Shown piece after piece: positions 15,465 to 18,402 of a DNA stretch of 18,402 bases; position 1 is the stretch's first letter; each line of letters opens with the position of its first letter. The stretch lies in assembly GCA_015491585.1 (NCBI GenBank), contig WFVQ01000090.1, forward strand, positions 1-18,402, given 5' to 3'. The notes beneath the pieces are model-generated. The model saw only the letters and a program-made list of their open reading frames with translations. It had not been told where the DNA came from and did no database searches. The translations under genes and the position numbers were made by a program. This stretch comes from Deltaproteobacteria bacterium. GTDB lineage: Bacteria; Desulfobacterota; Dissulfuribacteria; Dissulfuribacterales; S140-46.

Positions 15465-15482
15465 GACGTCACCTTCCAAAAT

Positions 15483-15701
15483 CTACTTCGACCGGTACAC
15501 TATCCGCCCCCTGGTGAGATCGTAGGGCGACAGCTCCACGGTCACCTTATCGCCAGGTAGGATGCGTATGTAATGCATCCTCATCTTGCCCGATATATGG
15601 GCCAGGACCTTGTGGCCGTTGTCCAGTTCAACCCTGAACATCGCATTGGGCAGGGTCTCAACGACCTTGCCCTCCATCTGGATCGCATCCTCTTTGGCCA
15701 T
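15483..15701 (-). CDS. infA: Translation initiation factor IF-1
   Basis: A 72-aa single OB-fold (S1-like) protein that binds the 30S A site during initiation. MAKEDAIQMEGKVVE at the start, then FRVELDNGHKVLAHISGKMR (about 22-41) and ILPGDKVTVELSPYDLTRGRI (about 47-67) are near-invariant family segments. Length is exactly typical. AGGAG is found upstream in the 19-nt gap after map. Its location between map and rpmJ is the usual one outside the enterobacteria. Confidence 0.98.
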   Translation of the reverse strand: MAKEDAIQMEGKVVETLPNAMFRVELDNGHKVLAHISGKMRMHYIRILPGDKVTVELSPYDLTRGRIVYRSK

Positions 15702-15720
15702 ACCTATCTCTGACTCCTGT

Positions 15721-16497
15721 TCATGCCCGGCTCAGGATCTCCGGCCCCGATTTAGTAACAACCACCGAATGCTCGAAATGGGCCGATAGCGAGCCGTCTA
15801 ATGTAACAGCTGTCCATCCGTCAGGCAACACTTTCACCTCCGGCCCCCCGGCGTTGACCATAGGCTCTATGGCCAGGACCATCCCGGGCTTCAGCACCGG
15901 CCCCTGCCCTGGCGGCCCGTAATTGGGTATCTCGGGAGGTTCGTGAAGGGCCTTGCCGATTCCGTGGCCCACGAACTGCCTAACAACGCTGAATCCGGCG
16001 CGCTCCACATGGGCCTGGATGGCATGGGATATATCGCTCAACCTGCCCTTGGGACGCGCCTTGTCAATTCCTTTGTACAGCGACTCCTCCGTAATCTTGA
16101 GAAGCCGCTCCTGTTCGGCGGTCGGCTCTCCGATGACCGCAGAGACCGCGGCATCACCGTAATATCCCTCGTAAATCACGCCTATGTCCAGGCTGACAAG
16201 ATCCCCTGCCTCAAGCGTCCGGTCAGCGGAAGGTATCCCGTGCACCACCTCGCTGTTCACCGAGACGCACAGGGCAGCCGGATACCCGCGGTAGCCCTCG
16301 AAAGCCGCTTTGCCCCCCCTAGCCTCTATCCCCTCCCTGGCAAGGAGGTTGAGATCTAAGGTGGTCATCCCTGGGGCCATCTTTTCACAGAGCTCGGTCA
16401 ACACCTCGGCCACTATCCTGTTGGCCGTACGAAGAAGTTCTATCTCCCACGGGGCTTTGAGCACGATACCCCGCTTGATTCGCCGCCTCAATCGCAC
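15721..16497 (-). CDS. map: Type I methionine aminopeptidase, GTG start
   Basis: It removes the initiator methionine from nascent proteins. The metal and active-site residues are all visible: His86 in VVHGIP, Asp104 in SLDIGV, Asp115 in GDAAV, His178 in GHGIGKALHEPP, Glu211 in AIEPM and Glu242 in FEHSVVVT. The length, 258 aa from the GTG at 16497, is about 8-10 residues longer than usual. The extra N-terminus is the basic MRLRRRIKRG. A second GTG at residue 12, directly before LKAPWEIELLRTANR, matches the usual family start better and is a real alternative. With the first GTG, the start overlaps the secY stop by one base (TAGTG), suggesting coupled translation. adk, often found between secY and map, is not here. 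Confidence 0.95.
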   Translation of the reverse strand: MRLRRRIKRGIVLKAPWEIELLRTANRIVAEVLTELCEKMAPGMTTLDLNLLAREGIEARGGKAAFEGYRGYPAALCVSVNSEVVHGIPSADRTLEAGDLVSLDIGVIYEGYYGDAAVSAVIGEPTAEQERLLKITEESLYKGIDKARPKGRLSDISHAIQAHVERAGFSVVRQFVGHGIGKALHEPPEIPNYGPPGQGPVLKPGMVLAIEPMVNAGGPEVKVLPDGWTAVTLDGSLSAHFEHSVVVTKSGPEILSRA

Positions 16498-17807
16498 TAC
16501 GCCCGTCTACCCCTGAGCTTGACTCCCTTCATCAGCCCCTCGTAGTTGCGCGTTATCAAATGCGACTCGATCTGCCCCATTGTGTCCATGGCAACGCCGA
16601 CCACGATGAGCAGCGCTGTACCGCCAAAATAGAAGGGCACGTTGAACTTGCTGATGAGGATGCTGGGCAGCACGCAGATCACCGCCACGTATACGGCGCC
16701 TATCAGTGTAATCCTGGAGAGAACGGCATCGATGTACTCCGCTGTCCTCCTCCCAGGGCGAATTCCCGGAATGTAACCGCCGTTCTTCTTGAGATTATCG
16801 GCTATGTCAGCAGGATTGAAGGTGATAGCGGTGTAGAAATAGGCAAAAAATATGATCAGCGACACATAGACGATATTGTACGGCAAGGTCCCAAATGCGA
16901 AGAAACTGGAGAAGTTCTGCAACCAAGACACCTGAGAAAAGTTGGCGAGGGTGGCCGGAAACATCATGATGGACGACGCAAAGATGGGCGGAATGACACC
17001 TGCGGTGTTGACCTTAAGAGGCAGGTGCGAAGTCTGCCCACCGTACACCCGGCGGCCCACCACCCTCCTGGCGTGGTGAATGGGTATGCGCCTGTGCGCA
17101 CGCTCCATGAAGCAGATGAATGCGATCACCCCCAACATGACCACGAGGAGAAAAATAAGGAACGCCAGATTGATCTCACCGGTCCCTACCAGCCGGAAAG
17201 TATCAACCAAGGCCGAAGGCATCCGGGCAACGATTCCAGCAAAGATGATCAGGGAGATGCCATTGCCTATACCGCGCTCGGTAATCTGTTCACCGAGCCA
17301 CATGAGGAAAACGGTGCCGGTCATAAGAGTGAGGGCGGTCATGATACGGAAACCCCAGCCGGGATCCAGAACCACATGGGCCCCATTGGGCGCGGTCATG
17401 TTCTCCAGCCCTATGGCGATGCCGAGCCCCTGCACCAGGCTGATGGCCACAGTGAGATACCGAGTGTACTGGCTGATCTTCTTCTGCCCTGCTTGCCCCT
17501 CCTTCTTGAGGGCCTCCAGGTGAGGTATCGCCACCGTGAGAAGCTGAAGTATAATGGAGGCGCTGATGTAGGGCATGATTCCCAGGGCGAATATGGAAAA
17601 CTTCTGGAGCGCCCCGCCAGAGAACATGTTGAAAAGGCCGAAGAGCGTCCCCTTAGCCCGAGCGAACAGCTCGGCCAGAGCCATCACGTCGATCCCAGGG
17701 CAGGGCACCTGGACGCCCACCCTGTAGACCACAAGCATGAACAGCGTAAAACCGATCCTCTTCCTAAGCTCTGGTACGTGGGCTAACCCTTCGACGCCGT
17801 TGAACAA
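16497..17807 (-). CDS. secY: Protein translocase channel subunit SecY, TTG start
   Basis: A 436-aa, ten-helix membrane protein forming the Sec pore with SecE and SecG. Family landmarks are VPELRKRIGFTLFMLVVYRVG (about 11-31, first helix), the plug-region segment after PCPGID (35-40), GIGNGISLIIFAGI (179-192), VNTAGVIPPIFASS (266-279), the cytoplasmic C5-loop segment PGIRPGRRTAEYID (347-360, important for SecA/ribosome contact) and the last helix near 390-410. The start codon is TTG at 17807, preceded by GGAGGGGAG. No ATG lies near enough to preserve the family N-terminus. It follows rplO by 13 nt in the spc operon, and its stop overlaps the map start. Confidence 0.97.
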   Translation of the reverse strand: MFNGVEGLAHVPELRKRIGFTLFMLVVYRVGVQVPCPGIDVMALAELFARAKGTLFGLFNMFSGGALQKFSIFALGIMPYISASIILQLLTVAIPHLEALKKEGQAGQKKISQYTRYLTVAISLVQGLGIAIGLENMTAPNGAHVVLDPGWGFRIMTALTLMTGTVFLMWLGEQITERGIGNGISLIIFAGIVARMPSALVDTFRLVGTGEINLAFLIFLLVVMLGVIAFICFMERAHRRIPIHHARRVVGRRVYGGQTSHLPLKVNTAGVIPPIFASSIMMFPATLANFSQVSWLQNFSSFFAFGTLPYNIVYVSLIIFFAYFYTAITFNPADIADNLKKNGGYIPGIRPGRRTAEYIDAVLSRITLIGAVYVAVICVLPSILISKFNVPFYFGGTALLIVVGVAMDTMGQIESHLITRNYEGLMKGVKLRGRRA

Positions 17808-17820
17808 GGCACTCCCCTCC

Positions 17821-18270
17821 CTACTTCTCCACCAGCTCCACGGTGCCGCCAGCGGCCTCTATCTTCTGCCTCGCGCTGTTGCTTATAGCATGCGCCCGGA
17901 CGTGCACCGCCTTCTGAATCTCTCCCTCCCCGAGAATCTTCAGAAGTTTGTGTCTCTTGCGCACCAGGCCCCTGGCCTTAGCAGCCTCGATATCGAAGAC
18001 TCCATCGACCTCTATCTCGTTGAGGGTGCCCACATTCAGCACGCCGTACTCCTTGCGGAAAGGATTCTTGAACCCCCTCTTTGCGAGCTGGCGGTATAGG
18101 GGCATCTGGCCACCCTGGAACCAAGGAGCTATGCTCCCTCCGGACCTGGACTTCTGCCCCTTCTGGCCACGGCAGGAAGTCTTGCCGTGCCCTGAGCCCG
18201 GGCCGCGGCCCACCCGCTTTTTCTTTTTCTTTGAGTTGCTGCTTGGTCTCAAATCCTTAAGGGTAATCAT
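17821..18270 (-). CDS. rplO: Large ribosomal subunit protein uL15
   Basis: A 149-aa 50S protein. The N-terminus MITLKDLRP leads to a basic, glycine-rich extension with KKKKKRVGRGPGSGHGKTS (about 14-32) and GQKSRSGGSIAPWFQGGQMPL (about 38-58), which threads into 23S rRNA. The C-terminal globular domain ends LVEK. Length fits bacterial uL15 (about 145-150 aa). GAGGAT before the ATG overlaps the end of rpsE, whose stop is only 9 nt upstream. rpmD, which in most bacteria lies between rpsE and rplO, has no room here. Confidence 0.97.
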   Translation of the reverse strand: MITLKDLRPSSNSKKKKKRVGRGPGSGHGKTSCRGQKGQKSRSGGSIAPWFQGGQMPLYRQLAKRGFKNPFRKEYGVLNVGTLNEIEVDGVFDIEAAKARGLVRKRHKLLKILGEGEIQKAVHVRAHAISNSARQKIEAAGGTVELVEK

Positions 18271-18279
18271 GGCTATCCT

Positions 18280-18402
18280 CTATGCCGCTATCTTAACGTG
18301 TGACATGTCTTTGCCTCTGGCCTTGCCCAGCGCGATAGACCTGTTGAGCTCCTCTATGGCGTCGAAAGTGGCCCTGACCACATTATGGGGATTCTTGGAA
18401 CC
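18280..18402 (-). CDS. rpsE: Small ribosomal subunit protein uS5, last 40 residues (start beyond window edge)
   Basis: The frame open to the right edge reads GSKNPHNVVRATFDAIEEL and ends in GKDMSHVKIAA before a TAG. The GS-x-NPHNVV-x-ATFDA segment is the conserved C-terminal part of uS5, a 30S protein of the decoding fidelity region. Family members are about 165-175 aa, so about a quarter is visible. It lies directly upstream of rplO. Confidence 0.93.
   Translation of the reverse strand, partial: GSKNPHNVVRATFDAIEELNRSIALGKARGKDMSHVKIAA

Noticed and set aside
16560..17786. Plus-strand open frame (408 codons) opposite secY
   Set aside because: secY on the other strand has all family landmarks. 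The plus-strand product shows no domain and has no upstream ribosome-binding site or operon partner.
1..18402. CRISPR arrays, insertion sequences, tRNAs, integrase or toxin-antitoxin genes
   Set aside because: None seen on either strand. The window is almost fully accounted for by core genes, and no direct-repeat array or transposase motif was found.

Overview
The window is bacterial core-genome DNA: dense, mostly minus-strand and fairly GC-rich. The ilv/leu block has psd and pssA inside it, the isopropylmalate isomerase is of the short type (LeuC 421 aa, LeuD 165 aa), and the RNA polymerase alpha subunit carries an NPDHHIATL motif. From memory of such gene orders, this points to a deltaproteobacterium-like organism (Desulfobacterota/Desulfuromonadota or a neighbour). 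ATA (Ile) and AGG/AGA (Arg) codons are common despite the high GC, which could indicate a thermophilic relative. No 16S gene is present, so the placement is an inference.

Left block (1-9853, minus strand, read right to left): ilvB-ilvN-ilvC-psd-pssA-leuA-leuC-leuD-leuB-asd (asd runs off the left edge). The spacing is tight, from a 1-nt overlap to 58 nt, and a near-consensus sigma70-type promoter with a roughly 105-nt leader lies upstream of ilvB. The block makes acetolactate and dihydroxyisovalerate, then converts 2-ketoisovalerate to the leucine precursor. Two phosphatidylethanolamine genes sit in the middle. ilvD and a branched-chain aminotransferase gene are not in the window.

Middle (9854-12065): a 255-nt divergent intergenic region, then the only plus-strand gene, a ClC-type chloride channel/transporter with two C-terminal CBS domains. 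It converges on the ribosomal block. The 154-nt convergent gap holds a strong intrinsic terminator for the ribosomal operon, and also an unexpected promoter-like element with an overlapping inverted repeat.

Right block (12066-18402, minus strand): the end of the spc operon fused to the alpha operon: rpsE(partial)-rplO-secY-map-infA-rpmJ-rpsM-rpsK-rpsD-rpoA-rplQ. rpmD (L30) is missing between rpsE and rplO, and adk is missing between secY and map. RplQ has a long acidic Ala/Glu-rich C-terminal tail.

I see no mobile element, CRISPR array, tRNA, rRNA or defence system. The points most worth checking are the NADP-like cofactor motif in LeuB, the RplQ tail, the promoter/inverted repeat/terminator cluster after rplQ, and phospholipid synthesis embedded in the amino-acid operon.
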